64,000 nucleotides of DNA from Metarhizium brunneum (lineage: Eukaryota; Ascomycota; Sordariomycetes; Hypocreales; Clavicipitaceae). The position numbers and the translations under genes are program-made. The stretch covers positions 2,232,001 to 2,296,000 of the forward strand of contig NC_089427.1 in the NCBI RefSeq assembly GCF_013426205.1. Direction: 5' to 3'. Shown one piece after another: positions 1 to 11,210 of this stretch. Each line of letters starts with the position of its first letter. The first letter of the stretch is position 1. The notes beneath the pieces are model-generated. The model made no database searches. It saw only the letters and a program-made list of their open reading frames with translations, and was not told the origin of the DNA.

Positions 1-341
1 ATGTGATCCAGGTTAGACGGGATGTCCACCTGGCTCTTTGCTCTGCCGTGTTTGGTGCGGTTGGATCTGGGCCGATTCCGGGCAAGAGTCGAAGATGAAG
101 TCGCCAGTGGTGTTTGTGCAAGGCTTCCTGGTGACTTGCTCTGGACTTTGCTAGGTTGTGTAAAGTGTAGGCAGGAGTCGTCGTGGATACATGGTTCATA
201 TGGCCCAAACCCAGAGTTCAGTGCGTGCTCGGTGGACAGGAGCGTGTCGAAATCGAGGTGAATATTCGCCATTTCGTCATTGGACGAGTTATTTGCTGAG
301 CCCATGAGGCCATCGAGGGCCATGTGCGAGCCGTCCATCAT
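1..341 (-). CDS. N-terminal part of an unidentified protein, cut by the left window edge
   Basis: An open frame runs from an ATG at 341 off the left edge (113 codons, no stop). It starts MMDGSHMALDGLMGSANN, is rich in Ser, Asn and Asp, and shows a basic stretch RPRSNRTKHGRAKS at about residues 91-104. Reading upstream in this frame there is no other ATG before an in-frame stop at 537-539, so 341 is the first possible start unless a 5' intron exists. The composition (acidic/Ser-Asn-rich head followed by a basic patch) resembles the N-terminus of fungal transcription regulators, but no DNA-binding domain lies inside the window, so this is only a guess. It is transcribed divergently from the SVIP-like gene at 2178. 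Confidence 0.5.
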   Translation of the reverse strand, partial: MMDGSHMALDGLMGSANNSSNDEMANIHLDFDTLLSTEHALNSGFGPYEPCIHDDSCLHFTQPSKVQSKSPGSLAQTPLATSSSTLARNRPRSNRTKHGRAKSQVDIPSNLDH

Positions 342-2177
342 TATAATCCGATGTAGCTTAACATAAGCAGCCAGAGAGGTAGAGAGTCGAGGAGGCAGAA
401 ACGCAGGAGGCGAGAATGGACAAGGCGAGGCCCGACAGACCCTGAACCGGTTCTGCGGCAGAGAATAGGAGCAACTCGGACAAGTAGATACCGCCGTTCC
501 CAGAATATACGGAAGAGGAGGGAGGGGCAGAAGTCTTCAACGATAGAAAGAGTTGTAGGGACGGAGGAGAGGCCAGGGGGTTCGTCTTGGGATTGGAAGT
601 CGCAGAGTTGGGGCCAAACGAAACAATGCCAAGCATATATTTACCGTTAATCCAGAAAGGGATGAGTGACTGGTGCGGAAGAAGGCTGAACCTCGCTCAT
701 AAGGCTTATCTTTGAGCAGAAGAAGGGTGAGACAGCAGGGTCTGGGTGCTGAGTGGTGAAGAAAATGAGGCGGCTGAAGGCGAGCAGCAGCAACTCAAGA
801 GTAAAGAGAGGGCAGCAGAAGCTTAGACACTATGGCTGCGAGACCGCTACAGACTCGAGGCATCCAGAAACGAGAAAAGCTGGCTGGTTGCAGGAAATGG
901 CCGATGCGCTGGAGGCTGGGATGCTTCGGTGCTCAGATATCGGAGCGAAGGCGATTCTGAGAGAGGAAGAAAAGAAGAGCGAAGCGTCTACGAGGTCGCA
1001 TGGTTTCTTACTGGACAAGAATTGCGCATTTGCGCCTCTGTGCCTGCACTCATGTGGGCTGGACGGGCAGGATGGGCTTGCTCAATGTGGTTGTTGCCCG
1101 TATCCTGGTGAGCAGCTGAGAACCCGGATGGTCCTGACCTGGAGGAGCGCTCTTTCCCTTGCACGCGCGAGAAAAAAAAAGAGGGCCCGAGGGGGCCATT
1201 GGCTGCGTGCGCAAAATGCTCATTGTCATACGTAGTCCGCACTGCCGGCAGGTGGAGCTCACGAGCTCTTGCCTTATCCAATCTAGGCGTCGCCCACATT
1301 TGTGACCAAACTACGGAGCGTCAGACGGCGGTTTGATAACAAAAAAGACCAAGCGGCGGAGAACCCACTATATCAACACGATGCCAACACTACACTATTC
1401 GATTTACATGTCTTATTGTGCCGGAAATGAGATTTAAAAGTTACTGCAGTGCTGCTGTGATGCCCTTCCATGACATACAACCGAGCTGAGTGTGATGTTG
1501 GAGCAAGGTTGCGCCAATCCATCCGTCTCGAGTATAGTTTAAGAACCAAGAGTCCAAGATACTCAAGTGGACATAGGAAACTATTGCTCAGCCCATTGGC
1601 AACCTGGCCATACAAATTCGGTTTGAAAATACACACATAAAACACAATTATCTTGCCAAGACATCAATAGATGAAGAAAGCCCGCGCGAGTTAGCAAGCT
1701 ATCAGCTTTCCGCCCTCCGGAGACGGAGGTTCCGGGTAGAACGCCGGCAACGGGCACGGCCCCATAAAATACGGCCATGCCCAAATGGCGGTTACCGCCA
1801 AGTCGGTTCAGCTCTCACGAGGAAGCCGCTAAGGGGACTCAACGCAACTTGGCCCATGAAAGCCGTTGCCCCTTTCGCCACCGTTACCACGGCGAAGTTG
1901 AAAGCGCATTTTGTAATGCTACACACACCCGGCCCCGCCGTGTAAAAGCTACTCCGTACACCAAAGATACCAAGACAATCCACCCAAGTCAAGCACAAGG
2001 AAGAGGCCAAGCTCGAGTGGGGCAGCCAACCTCACCACAGACACACGAGAGAGGGGAATCCCTCACCACCGACCCGCACAGCCACACAAACCCCAACAAC
2101 AAGAGCTCTCGCAGCCTCTCCGACACCTCAGCTTCGAAACCCAGCCATCCAACCTCCCCCCCGGAAGCACCCTCGCC
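342..2177. other. Divergent intergenic region, 1.8 kb
   Basis: This region lies between two genes pointing away from each other and presumably holds both promoters and leaders. Open frames exist on both strands (for example 753-1235 plus), but their products look random: no domain, biased towards Arg/Ser/Cys. One copy each of the dispersed heptamer occurs at 1312 (TACGGAG) and 1952 (CTCCGTA). The last 300 bases before 2178 are C/A-rich, typical of a fungal 5' leader. I see no RNA gene. Confidence 0.5.
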
Positions 2178-2628
2178 ATGGGCAACATCTGCGGCAAAGA
2201 AGAGCCAGACACCTCGCCGCCCGGCCGCGTCCTCGGCTCCGCGCCCGCAGCACAGCGAAAGTCGACGGTCCCCAGAAAAGTCGGCGGCCCCCCGCGAACA
2301 CTCGGCACCGGCACCGGCACCGGCATCGGCCCCGGCGAAGCGACCACTTCCCCCGGCGACGCGGGCGACGCGAGAAGGAAGGCCGCCGAAGCAGCAGAGG
2401 TGCGCACTCGCACATACATACATATACCCACCTGCCTCGCTGTCCTCCAGTGAGACTAACAAAAGACGGCAGGCCAGAGCAAAAGCATCCAGCAAACCAG
2501 GCGGCAAGCTGCAGAGCCAACTATCCGCGCAGAAGCGCCAGTCGCGAGCAGATACCCTCAAGCAAGCCAGCGCGGAGGAGCAGCGGCGGCGGGAGATTGC
2601 AAATAACGAGGCCACAACGTATAATTAG
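2178..2628 (+). CDS. Small N-myristoylated SVIP-like p97/Cdc48-interacting protein
   Basis: There are two exons, 2178-2399 and 2473-2628. The 73-nt intron has a GTGCGC donor, a CTAAC branch and a GGCAG acceptor. The product is 125 residues. It begins MGNICGKEE, a clear N-myristoylation signal (Gly2) with Cys5 available for palmitoylation, so it should sit on a membrane face. Residues about 65-75 read RRKAAEAAEAR, which fits the VCP-interacting motif R-x5-A-A-x2-R known from SVIP and gp78. The C-terminal third is Lys/Arg/Gln-rich and helical (GKLQSQLSAQKRQSRADTLK) and ends TTYN. Human SVIP is also short, myristoylated, and has its VIM near the N-terminus; here a 60-residue Gly/Pro/Thr linker separates the two. 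Known for the family: binding to p97 and inhibition of ER-associated degradation. Inferred here: the same role with fungal Cdc48. The motif is completed only by splicing. Confidence 0.75.
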
Positions 2629-3081
2629 GACGCGTGCGCTCTTCTCCATGTCACCCCGTGCTGGAGTCGTGTCAAACTCGTCGAGGGTGTGATGCGTAGG
2701 GATATATGAGTGGAGAAGAAGTGTTTCAGACTTACGAGGCATGTATGCCGTGTACATATAACTTTGGTGGTTTTCGTCGAGTACTGGGCGTTTTTCTCCT
2801 TGACTGAGAGAGCACTCTTTAGCACATCACTAGCGATTTTGATCTGAATTTATCTTTTCTTCTTCTTTTCTTCTCTTTGAGCTGTAATTCACGCTGAACT
2901 TTATTTCTACCCTACTCGAGTGGACTTGTGATATTAACATATGTATTCCCCCAAACAAACTCCTAGCTCCGGTCAACCTTGCGTACATATTCCCCCAACA
3001 GACCATGGCATCTCCCGCCACCGTCCTCATCCCATAAAAGAATTTTTTTTCCCTCTTTTTTTAAAAAATTAAATTAAAAAA
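2629..3081. other. Convergent 3' intergenic region
   Basis: This is the region between the ends of the SVIP-like gene and prp5. It is AT-rich, with T-rich tracts around 2850-2880 and 3046-3062, consistent with two 3' UTRs and poly(A) sites. I see no gene in it. Confidence 0.5.
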
Positions 3082-6000
3082 TCAACTGACTGTGTAACGA
3101 CCACTTGCTGGCGCCCTGCTATCTGCATCTGCTGCCGCAATGGTTCCTTCTCTAAGCAATCTCGTCATTTCTTGAAGCGCCGACCCGACAGCTAGTTCCG
3201 TATCACCTTCAATAAGAATATACAGCTTCGGGTCCGCGTTGGCAGGAACCTCCTTGCCGAGAGGGTAGAAACTGCCCTTGGTCGTGATGGATGTTCCAGT
3301 GGAATCCAGAATCTTGGCCACATTGGTTCTGTTCGTGACGGCCCATCTGGCCTTTTGCGGAAAGTCGTTGATTTCCAGAGTCGCATGGAATGCGCCAGCG
3401 TCGGGACCTTTATTGTCGATGGGCTGACCCGATCGGAGCTGCCCTGCCTTGCCGAGGCGGCTGTTGATGGCGCTGACTGCAGAGCTGACCTTGTCAAGGG
3501 CATCTTTGGCCTTGTCCGCGCCGGCGGTGGCGCTATTATCGCCACCTTTTTGACCATCTGCGGCTGGCTTGGATGTGTCCCGGGCTTGTACACCCGATGC
3601 AGCTGCTCGGATGGCATCCAGAGCCTTCTCGGCCTTCTTGTTCTCCTCTTCCTTGTCTTCCTTTTCTTCCTCTTCTTCGCCCTCGGCCTTGTGTGTCCTG
3701 CGCTCTCTGAGACGAGCAGCTTCTCGTTCCTGGTCAAGACGATCGAGACCCTTGCCACCAAAGCCAGATGAGTCCTTGGCCTTGCCAGACTTGACCTTTT
3801 CACGATGTGCCTTCCTCATCTCGTTGAGGCGCTCGGGCACAGGCTGCTCACTCTGCTCAAGGGCCTTGGCGATACCCGGCGCGCAATTCTCCTGATCTGG
3901 CGTGACAAAAGTAACCGCAACACCGGTGTTGCCGGCACGACCTGTTCGGCCGGCACGGTGAACATAGTCCTCGAGATGGTTCGGTGCATCGTAGTTGATG
4001 ACAAGTTTCAACTGCTTCACATCGAGACCTCGAGCGGCGACGGATGTAGCAACAAGCAAAGGCACAACGCCCTTTTTGAAATCGGAAATCGTTGAGTCGC
4101 GGTCCACTTGATCCTTGCCACCATGAATCGACATGCAAGGATAACCCTTGACCATGAGCTCCTTGAGCAAGTCGTCGGCCTTTTCCTGCCGGTCCACAAA
4201 AATCAATGCGCGGGCATCCTCGTCGCGATCGTATAGCTCGCCCAGGAGCTCCAGAACGCGGAGAAATTTGCTATTCTCCTCACGGACCTCCACAATTTGC
4301 TCAATCTCCTTGGCCACGACACTGCGGCCACCGACAGTAATTTCAACAGGGCTCTTTAGGACCTTCTTGGTCAGCGAGTCGATAATTCGAGGCATTGTCG
4401 CGGAAAAGAGAATCGTTTGCTTGTCAGGACGCATGCCGGCAAAGATCTTCATGACCTGAGGCTCGAACCCCATATCAAACATTCGATCTGCTTCATCCAA
4501 CACGACGTAAGTCACCCTCCGTAGGTTCGTCACTCGGCCCTGGTTCGCAGCAAGCAAATCAATCATTCGGCCGGGGGTGCACACAATGATCTCAGCACCA
4601 CGCTTTAATTCGGCAATCTGATCTCGGATTGGCGCACCTCCATACGCACAGACGGCACGCAGCCCCATGCTTTTCAGGAACGGCTTGCAATCCCTGTGGA
4701 TTTGTGTAGCCAACTCACGGGTTGGCGTCATAATCAAGCCAACGGGACCATCAGTGTCCTTGATGGGCGGCTGGTCCATGATGTGGCGGAACATGGGGAG
4801 CAGGAATGCCACGGTTTTGCCAGAACCAGTCTTGGCCACGCCTACGACATCGCGACCAGACATGAGCGTAGGGATGGCCTGCATCTGAATAGTTGTTGGC
4901 TTTTCATAGCCCAAATTGTCAATGACATCCAAGGTCTGGCGCGTGAGGCCGCATTGGGCCCATTTCTGGACCGGTTTGGGCACGTCTTTGCCATTGACCT
5001 TGATGCCGTCGAGCTCTAGGCGTAAATCCGCCAGCTCGTCCTCAGTAAGGGCGCTCAGCTCGGCCGGCTCAACCCAGAAGTTTTTGCGAACTGGCACCAA
5101 GTCAATCTTACTGTAGTCCACCGTGGGAATATCCTTCTTTTTGCGTTTGTTTGCAATAGCAAGGATGTCTGGATCTCCTTTCTGCTCTGAATCAAAGTTG
5201 TACTCGTCGTCGCTAAAATAGGCTTCCGGTTCCTGAGCTTTCTTCGCAGCAATGATAGGTTTGACAGGGCTTTTTGTTTCCGTCTGCTTCAGGTCGGCCA
5301 TGAAGGCATCAAGTGGGTCCACGTCCTCGTCTTCTTCGTCCACATCCATACTCTGCTCCGGGGCGGCTTCCTTTTCTTCTTCTTCCACAACAGCACCATT
5401 GGTATCCCGTACGCCGTTTGGCTCTGCATCAACTTGCGCATTGTCTTCTTTGGTATCTTCCTCCATGGGCTCACCTGGCTGGGGTTCAGCTTGATTCTCT
5501 GCCTGCTGTCTTCTCTCGTGCGCGGCACGTGCCGCAGCAGCAGCCTCTTCTTCATTCTCAGCAAAATTGTCTCCATCCGAGTCGTCGTCCTCATCCTGAT
5601 CAGCATAAGGGGTATCATCAGTTTCCATAGGTAGAGCAGGCAGCTTTGTAAGGGTTCGTTTAGTGGTATCCTCTTCGTCGAGATCAAGTTTGCGCTTCGT
5701 GGGGAGCTTGTCCGCGTCCGCATGAGACTTCCCGAACCCGAACGCACTCGTCTTTACTCTGTTGGCGGGCAAAGCGGAGGCTTTTCGACCACTGTTAGCA
5801 ACAAGGCTGAGTCCGTTGCATGTTCTGAAGGACTGGCACTCACCAACAGTCTTCTGTTTGACAGGCGCAGCCAGCTGCTCTTGCTGGACATCAAGTGAGC
5901 CCAATACAGACTTGGAAGTATCATGCGTTCTTGATGCAGCAGATTTCTTGGCAATGGTCTTGGGGTCGAACTTGCCAGCATAAGGAACAGCAGGGGATGC

Positions 6001-6819
6001 GCTGCCGGATTCATTCATCGTCCCCGGTGAGGCGACTGACGAAACACCGGGCGAAGCAGCAGACGATGAAAGTCCCATGGCCTTCATATCCATTTCAGCT
6101 AGGAGGCTTCTAGTCTGACTAGGATTCACCTCCTTCTGCTTCTGACTTTCGCTTTCCTTCTTCTTCTTCCATGCCTCCAATTTCGCAAGTCGCTCAGCCT
6201 TCTTATCGGCGTCGGACTGAGGAGTGACCACTTTGTTCTTTGCCTGATCGGGTCCGGGTTTGGCGCTATCAGCCAGGGGCGTCTTTCGACTTCGACTGTC
6301 GGGGCGGCTGCCGCGGGTATAAGTGTCTGCAGTGCCTTCACGGCGGCCGCGGCCTCCATCACGGGAATCAGGTTGCCTCCTGTGATCTCTGTCATCGTCA
6401 CGACTGCGGTTTCGTCTGCGTGCAGGGGAGCGAGGCCTGTCATTGAACCGGTCACGCGACCTGCGTCTATCTCTATCGCGGTGGTCTCGAGTTCCTCCGC
6501 GGTAGTAGTCGTCGTCGCGTCGATCTACAGACCGTTCTCTGCGGCGGTATGAGTCGCGATCGCGGGCACGGTCACGGTCGCGGCCACCACGGTCACGGTA
6601 TCGATTCTGCTTGTTGATAATGAGGTCAGAATACAGGCCAGGAGGTCTCTGGAGATCAAGTATTCTCACATCAGGACTGCGCGACCTCGAGCGCCGGCGG
6701 TAGTCACTCCCGTCGTCTCGACGGTCTCTATCCCGCCGATCGTCATCTTTTCGGTGGCGACGTGAGCTGTATTGACTGCCTGCAGGACTTGGTGAGCGCG
6801 AGTCTCTTGGCCGAGCCAT
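3082..6819 (-). CDS. prp5: Pre-mRNA-splicing ATP-dependent RNA helicase Prp5
   Basis: This is a DEAD-box helicase that proofreads the U2 snRNP-branch site pairing during prespliceosome formation in the nucleus. The start is ATG 6819. In order the protein shows an Arg/Asp/Ser-rich RS-like head (first 180 residues), acidic stretches, the DPLDAFM motif near residue 480 (in yeast Prp5 the DPLD motif contacts the SF3B1 homologue Hsh155), the Q motif, AKTGSGKT (about 644), [22 protein letters not shown] (about 754), SATMP, ARGLDV and [10 protein letters not shown] (about 935), then a Lys/Glu-rich linker and a conserved C-terminal region. The frame is open throughout (1245 codons), but positions 5781-5843 look like a 63-nt intron (GTGAGT donor, GCTAAC branch, AAAAG acceptor). 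Removing it leaves 1224 residues. It is divergent from the HCNGP-like gene. Confidence 0.93.
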   Translation of the reverse strand: MARPRDSRSPSPAGSQYSSRRHRKDDDRRDRDRRDDGSDYRRRSRSRSPDVRILDLQRPPGLYSDLIINKQNRYRDRGGRDRDRARDRDSYRRRERSVDRRDDDYYRGGTRDHRDRDRRRSRDRFNDRPRSPARRRNRSRDDDRDHRRQPDSRDGGRGRREGTADTYTRGSRPDSRSRKTPLADSAKPGPDQAKNKVVTPQSDADKKAERLAKLEAWKKKKESESQKQKEVNPSQTRSLLAEMDMKAMGLSSSAASPGVSSVASPGTMNESGSASPAVPYAGKFDPKTIAKKSAASRTHDTSKSVLGSLDVQQEQLAAPVKQKTVGECQSFRTCNGLSLVANSGRKASALPANRVKTSAFGFGKSHADADKLPTKRKLDLDEEDTTKRTLTKLPALPMETDDTPYADQDEDDDSDGDNFAENEEEAAAAARAAHERRQQAENQAEPQPGEPMEEDTKEDNAQVDAEPNGVRDTNGAVVEEEEKEAAPEQSMDVDEEDEDVDPLDAFMADLKQTETKSPVKPIIAAKKAQEPEAYFSDDEYNFDSEQKGDPDILAIANKRKKKDIPTVDYSKIDLVPVRKNFWVEPAELSALTEDELADLRLELDGIKVNGKDVPKPVQKWAQCGLTRQTLDVIDNLGYEKPTTIQMQAIPTLMSGRDVVGVAKTGSGKTVAFLLPMFRHIMDQPPIKDTDGPVGLIMTPTRELATQIHRDCKPFLKSMGLRAVCAYGGAPIRDQIAELKRGAEIIVCTPGRMIDLLAANQGRVTNLRRVTYVVLDEADRMFDMGFEPQVMKIFAGMRPDKQTILFSATMPRIIDSLTKKVLKSPVEITVGGRSVVAKEIEQIVEVREENSKFLRVLELLGELYDRDEDARALIFVDRQEKADDLLKELMVKGYPCMSIHGGKDQVDRDSTISDFKKGVVPLLVATSVAARGLDVKQLKLVINYDAPNHLEDYVHRAGRTGRAGNTGVAVTFVTPDQENCAPGIAKALEQSEQPVPERLNEMRKAHREKVKSGKAKDSSGFGGKGLDRLDQEREAARLRERRTHKAEGEEEEEKEDKEEENKKAEKALDAIRAAASGVQARDTSKPAADGQKGGDNSATAGADKAKDALDKVSSAVSAINSRLGKAGQLRSGQPIDNKGPDAGAFHATLEINDFPQKARWAVTNRTNVAKILDSTGTSITTKGSFYPLGKEVPANADPKLYILIEGDTELAVGSALQEMTRLLREGTIAAADADSRAPASGRYTVS

Positions 6820-7363
6820 GGCGGCCTCGCAAGCTCAGGAAGAATCTAGGTTGGTGAGTAGTACTTTTTTTGGTCTTAATCTGGTTCCTTGAGGGGGAGT
6901 TCCCAAGGCCAGCCCTGGCGCAAAGCTCCACACAACTTTGGCCACAGCGGCCTGAAGAAACGGAAGCCCTGTCCTTTTTTAATTTGGCGCGTAGCTGATG
7001 AAAAGAGTGGTGCAGCTAGCGGGTATCAAATTCGCAAAAGCAGATGGCAGCTCGCGGCCAGGGGACGATGACAGATGATGGACGGGAGGTCGTCGAGACT
7101 TTTTTGTCTCGTGCGAATGACGGACGGCAAGTGGTGATGCGTCTGAGTGGCGGGTTCCTGGCACCGCGGTTTTACCGTGCCAATAATGGTCAATGGTGGC
7201 TGCCACTGACTGGCCCGCGCTAAACCAACCTGGCACGTCCAAGACTCAACTGGGCTCTCATCCATCTATCTCATTCAGCTACTTAAAACTCAAGCTTGTT
7301 GAGCAACCTCTCACTTATTTCATCGCTCCTTGGCCCAATTCGCTCCTCTTTTCCCTTGGCAAT
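6820..7363. promoter_or_regulatory. Shared divergent promoter region of prp5 and the HCNGP-like gene
   Basis: A 544-base head-to-head spacer separates the two start codons. It must hold both promoters and leaders. It has no substantial open frame with a protein-like product. I could not identify a specific factor site; the arrangement itself is the evidence. Confidence 0.4.
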
Positions 7364-8274
7364 ATGGCAGGGCTAGTGGGATACGCCAGCAGCGATGAGG
7401 ACGACGACACCTCCCCGCATGCTCCGTCCCCCAAGGTATATTTCATGTCCTACCTTGTTCAGCCTCAGAATCTAATACACAATCAGATATCATCTCCTCC
7501 TGAGGGCGCGGAAACAAAAAAGACAATAAGTGAGAATTTAAAAGAAGGTATTTATTCCTCGATTCATTAATTGAATAGTATTAACGCTAGGATATCCAAG
7601 AACCTGCCTCAAGTCAACAACAACCATCTCCCTCACTAAATCTCTTGGAACACCCATCTCAACCATCTTCAACTCAACCAGAACCATTACAATCGTCCGC
7701 AACTCAGCCACAACCACGAAACAACAGCCCCGTGACCTTCGACTCACCCCTACCACCACCGGAATCCAACCCCCCCGACCTTCCCGAATCTCCAGAAACA
7801 TCCGCGCCCTCATCCCCGTACACCACAACCCGCAGCCTCATCCACGATCTCACCCTTCCTTCAGTGCCTAACCTCGACATCCCACCCTCTCCGCCGGGCT
7901 CGCCGCCTTCACAAACAAGCTCCAAATTCCAGCAATTTCTCACCCTCAAACGCCAAGGCACTCACTTCAACAGCAAGCTCGAGCAGTCCGCAGCGCTGCG
8001 CAACCCTTCTCTCACCGACAAACTCCTCTCCTTTGTAGACCTATCCGGGCCCGCGCAGTATGAAACCACCCTGCCGTTGGAGTTGTACGATCCCAGCGGG
8101 TTTCCGGAGTGGTCGTACAGGGACAAGCTGCGGAGGGCGAGGGAAGCCGTTGTGAAGGAGAGGGAGGAGAAGGCCGGGGGGAGGAGTTCAATAGAATTTG
8201 TAAGCGGTTCTGTACATTCGCCCGGTACCGGAGGGGGCATCTCAAGAGAAAAGCGGAAGGGTGGGTGGAAATGA
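7364..8274 (+). CDS. HCNGP/SAP30-binding-protein-like nuclear protein
   Basis: There are three exons: 7364-7435, 7487-7547 and 7601-8274. The introns are 51 nt and 53 nt; the second uses a TTAAC branch with acceptor CCAAG. The product is 268 residues. It begins MAGLVGYASSDEDDD, the usual start of the HCNGP family (GLVGY/ASSDED), followed by a long Pro/Ser/Gln-rich low-complexity middle. The conserved domain lies at about residues 155-220: SKFQQFLTLKRQGTHFNSKL, RNPSLTDKLLSFVDL, then YDPSGFPEWSYRDKL. Human SAP30BP is a nuclear protein first described as a transcriptional co-regulator, later linked to splicing of short introns with RBM17/SPF45. The exact fungal role is unknown. The C-terminal 40 residues are Gly/Ser/Lys-rich. 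The exon 2/3 junction was chosen because the other AG breaks the frame. Confidence 0.8.
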
Positions 8275-8868
8275 TGAGAAAGGGTTCATCAATGACGACG
8301 CTATGGTGCTTCCATGGGGATACACATCGAGCATGTGGTGAAGTGACGAAGAAACAGCACAGGGGCAGCATGAGTCAGCGGCAGGGGAACATGGGCATTT
8401 AGAACAATCGTGCATAACAAGAAAAAAAAAACAAGTGAAAAGGAATACCCAATATGGTATTCAAGATTATATTCAGTTTGGCCGTCGTTGGCCGGCTAGT
8501 TGTAACAACCGCATCGAGGTATCATCAATCAGAATGCGCCTCCTGTCTCAATCCAAAACAAAATCCTCCGACCCATTGACCACCTCCTTCATGCCCGTTT
8601 TTGTCTTTTCCCGCTGTCGCATTTCGACTAGCGAAGCAAACACGTTCAGCCATTGATAACACGCTGTCGAATTCGTACATATATGTCCCAGTGACAAACC
8701 CAGCACGCAAACAAAAGTCCCCCGAGGCAACCACCCAAAAGACCCAAGACAACCAACGTGGGGAATAAAACATGCAGTCGGTTCACTCCGTCTTTCTCAT
8801 TAACATGGAAATTTCCCAATTAAATTAAAGAAAAAAAAAGCATTATAGAAACCCTTGCCGACCGTCTC
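8275..8868. other. Convergent 3' intergenic region
   Basis: This is the spacer between the HCNGP-like gene and the DUF3712 gene, pointing at each other. It holds A-rich tracts near 8420-8435 and 8827-8840. I see no gene and no heptamer copy here. Confidence 0.45.
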
Positions 8869-10223
8869 TCAGGAGCTGCAAGTAGCCTTGAAGTCTGGAA
8901 GACCAGCGGCCTGGAAGGTTTCGGCGAGGCTGAGCTCAACAGTCTGGTTGGCGCTGCCGAGAGCATCCATGAGCCAGGGAATCTCGTTGCCACCTTGCTG
9001 GACGTGAGTGCCCTGAAGGTCGATGGTGATTTTGCCAGTCTCGCAGTAGGGCTTCTTCGTGGCGGCGGAGATGATGATCGTCTGGTCGAGAATGGCGGAG
9101 ACAGGGACGACGTTCTGGCCAGGCTTGAGGACAAGGTTCTGGATAGTCAGGTTTCCGAGAAGCTGGTTGTCGGCATAGTTGTTAAAGGTCGCGTTGCCAA
9201 TGTCAATGGTATAGTAGGAGGGGTTGCTGATGGTGGCGGTAGCGTTGAAGTTGGGGATGCCGTCCTCAGCGGTACCAATCTTGATCTTCATGTCGGTGAG
9301 AGTGGTGCCGTTGAGCTTGTTCAAGCCCTTGAAGGTGACGACCTTGTAGAAGTCGACATCGTACTTCTTGGAGAGACCAGCTGGCTGTACCTTGGTCTTG
9401 CCGTGGATAGAAACACGGAGCGTCTCGTTCTGGAAGAAGGCCTTGTTAAACTCAATGAAGGCGTCCCTGTCGGTGATTTGAACTTCTTGGCTGATGTTGA
9501 CAGTCTGGAACTTGTTGGCGTTGGTGCTGGGGAAGTTGAGCTGGACAAAGGGTCTAGCACCAGGAACATCGCGGAGGGTAAGATTGCCGACAAAGGGGTC
9601 AATATCAGCCTTGACGGTGCCGTCGGTAGTGATGGTGGAGTTGATCTGCATGGTGAACTTGTCGGGCTCAGAGTTGAGGATGTTGACGGCCTGGATCCTT
9701 AGGTCGGCATCATTGATCTTGTCCTGGGCAATGTTTTTGACGCCAACAAAGATGCTGCGGAAAAAAAAAATAAACAATTAGCTGGTGCTCATTGTATGAA
9801 AGGTAAATGAGACGAATGCAAAAAAAAGGACTGTAGAATTGCGAGATGGGTAGTCAGTCGGCCAAGCAGCCTGTGTCCCACATTGCATGTTTCCGTCACA
9901 CGCAGACCAACTCGCGTTTCCAAGATGACCAAAAGTAGGAGCACATCGCCCAACCTGATAACCTTAAAAAAACAGCAAAGTTCCCGAATCCGCGTCGCAC
10001 GTAGTATACACCCCTGAACGACAAAACAAGATTGAAGCCAGATATCAATGCGTCGAGAGACATGGTAAGATACTCACACAATACAAATGACGGCAGCAGA
10101 AATACAAAGGAAGATAATCAGGTGAAGCCACCAGAATCGCTTGCAGTGGTTCTTGAGGGCGGCCTTCTTGCCACCGCGAACGGGGCCATTCTCGGTCTGG
10201 GTGACCTCCTGCTTGTCGGACAT
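8869..10223 (-). CDS. Membrane-anchored DUF3712 (LEA-like) protein
   Basis: There are two exons, 10078-10223 and 8869-9754, separated by a 323-nt intron (GTGAGT donor, CCGCAG acceptor) that interrupts the transmembrane segment codon by codon. The product is 343 residues. The N-terminus MSDKQEVTQTENGPVRGGKK is cytosolic and basic. It is followed by one membrane helix at about residues 30-54 (FWWLHLIIFLCISAAVICIV then IFVGV) and a large extracytosolic beta-rich domain with many N-glycosylation sequons (NST, NLT, NIS, NGT, NAT, NQT). The family is widespread in filamentous fungi (DUF3712, related to LEA-2/WHy-like lipid-interacting folds), often several paralogues per genome, with no established biochemical role. 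Topology is type II. The ATG at 10223 is the only sensible start. The intron is long for this genome; a missed mini-exon is possible but not needed. Confidence 0.85.
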
Positions 10224-11196
10224 TTTCGCCAAATGGTATTTCGGACGCGTCGAAATCAGGGGGCACACTGCTTCGTCTATTGGAGGATGGAGGGGGAGAT
10301 GAGGATTAAGAAGGAGGAACGAAAATGAAAATGCTCGCGAAAGATGCGGTTTATCAAAATCTCTAGGCAGAGCACGAACCAGCCGACGACGACGACGAAT
10401 AGGACAGCGCAATGGAAAACCAGGCAGGGGAGAGGGGAATAAAATTTCAATCTAGAAAATGGATATCGAGAGTATTTAAGTCAGATTAGCGCACTTAGGA
10501 TATGTCTAGGTTCGCCATGAGGTCGGGGATGCGGCTTGAGATTGGGATTGGGGAGTGTGTGCAGGGGCGACCGAGATCAATTGGCCTTGGGGCTACTGGA
10601 CATCTGGGGGCAACCGTACTCCATACTCTGCGGCACGAATCAGCTGGCTGGGCGCCTAAGTAGCTAGTACAGGCACGGAGGAGCGAGGACTGGCCCGGGG
10701 GGGGAGTGGCGAGTGGAGAGAAGCGCCAGAGGAGGAGGGGCGTGGATTCTGGACTTATCGACGCTTTCAATGGGCTTTGAACTCTCTGGACTTGGACTTT
10801 TTGGACTCTGCATGACCATCGGCACGCGCCAGACATCTCTCTGCGGTCCAACTCATGCACCTCCACGAAAGTTGGTGTGAACCCCGGACAAAGAACCAAG
10901 ATGGGCACGACGATGGGCCGCTTGACGCCGTCTGCGCCCTGGGATTGGATACATGGGGGACGAAGACGCGGGCTAAAATGCGATTCGGCACAGACACACT
11001 CCCCATGTGGAGGATCTGCCTCAGCAAGGCAATACCTGTGTTGTTTACTCCGTACAACACAGAGAACTGCATGTACACTGCCGCAACTACTCGTTGTAAA
11101 TATTTTCATGTGCAAGTGGACATGATTGCGCGATAAGCAAAGAGCCAGGCATGACTAGCATGGTCCAACTTTGCCGAATGCGCATCATCTACTTCG

Positions 11197-11210
11197 TACG
11201 GAGTACGGAG
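11197..11210. repeat. Two tandem copies of the heptamer TACGGAG
   Basis: TACGGAG occurs twice head to tail, with a further partial GAG after it. It is one site of the window-wide dispersed heptamer family and is not inside any coding region. Confidence 0.7.

Noticed and set aside
1989..2615. 208-codon minus frame opposite the SVIP-like gene
   Set aside because: Its product is Arg/Gly/Ala-rich without domain; it exists because the sense strand is GC-rich and low in complexity.
8995..9702. 235-codon plus frame opposite the DUF3712 gene
   Set aside because: It is the complement of a well supported family protein; the Val/Asp/Gly-rich product is an antisense artefact.
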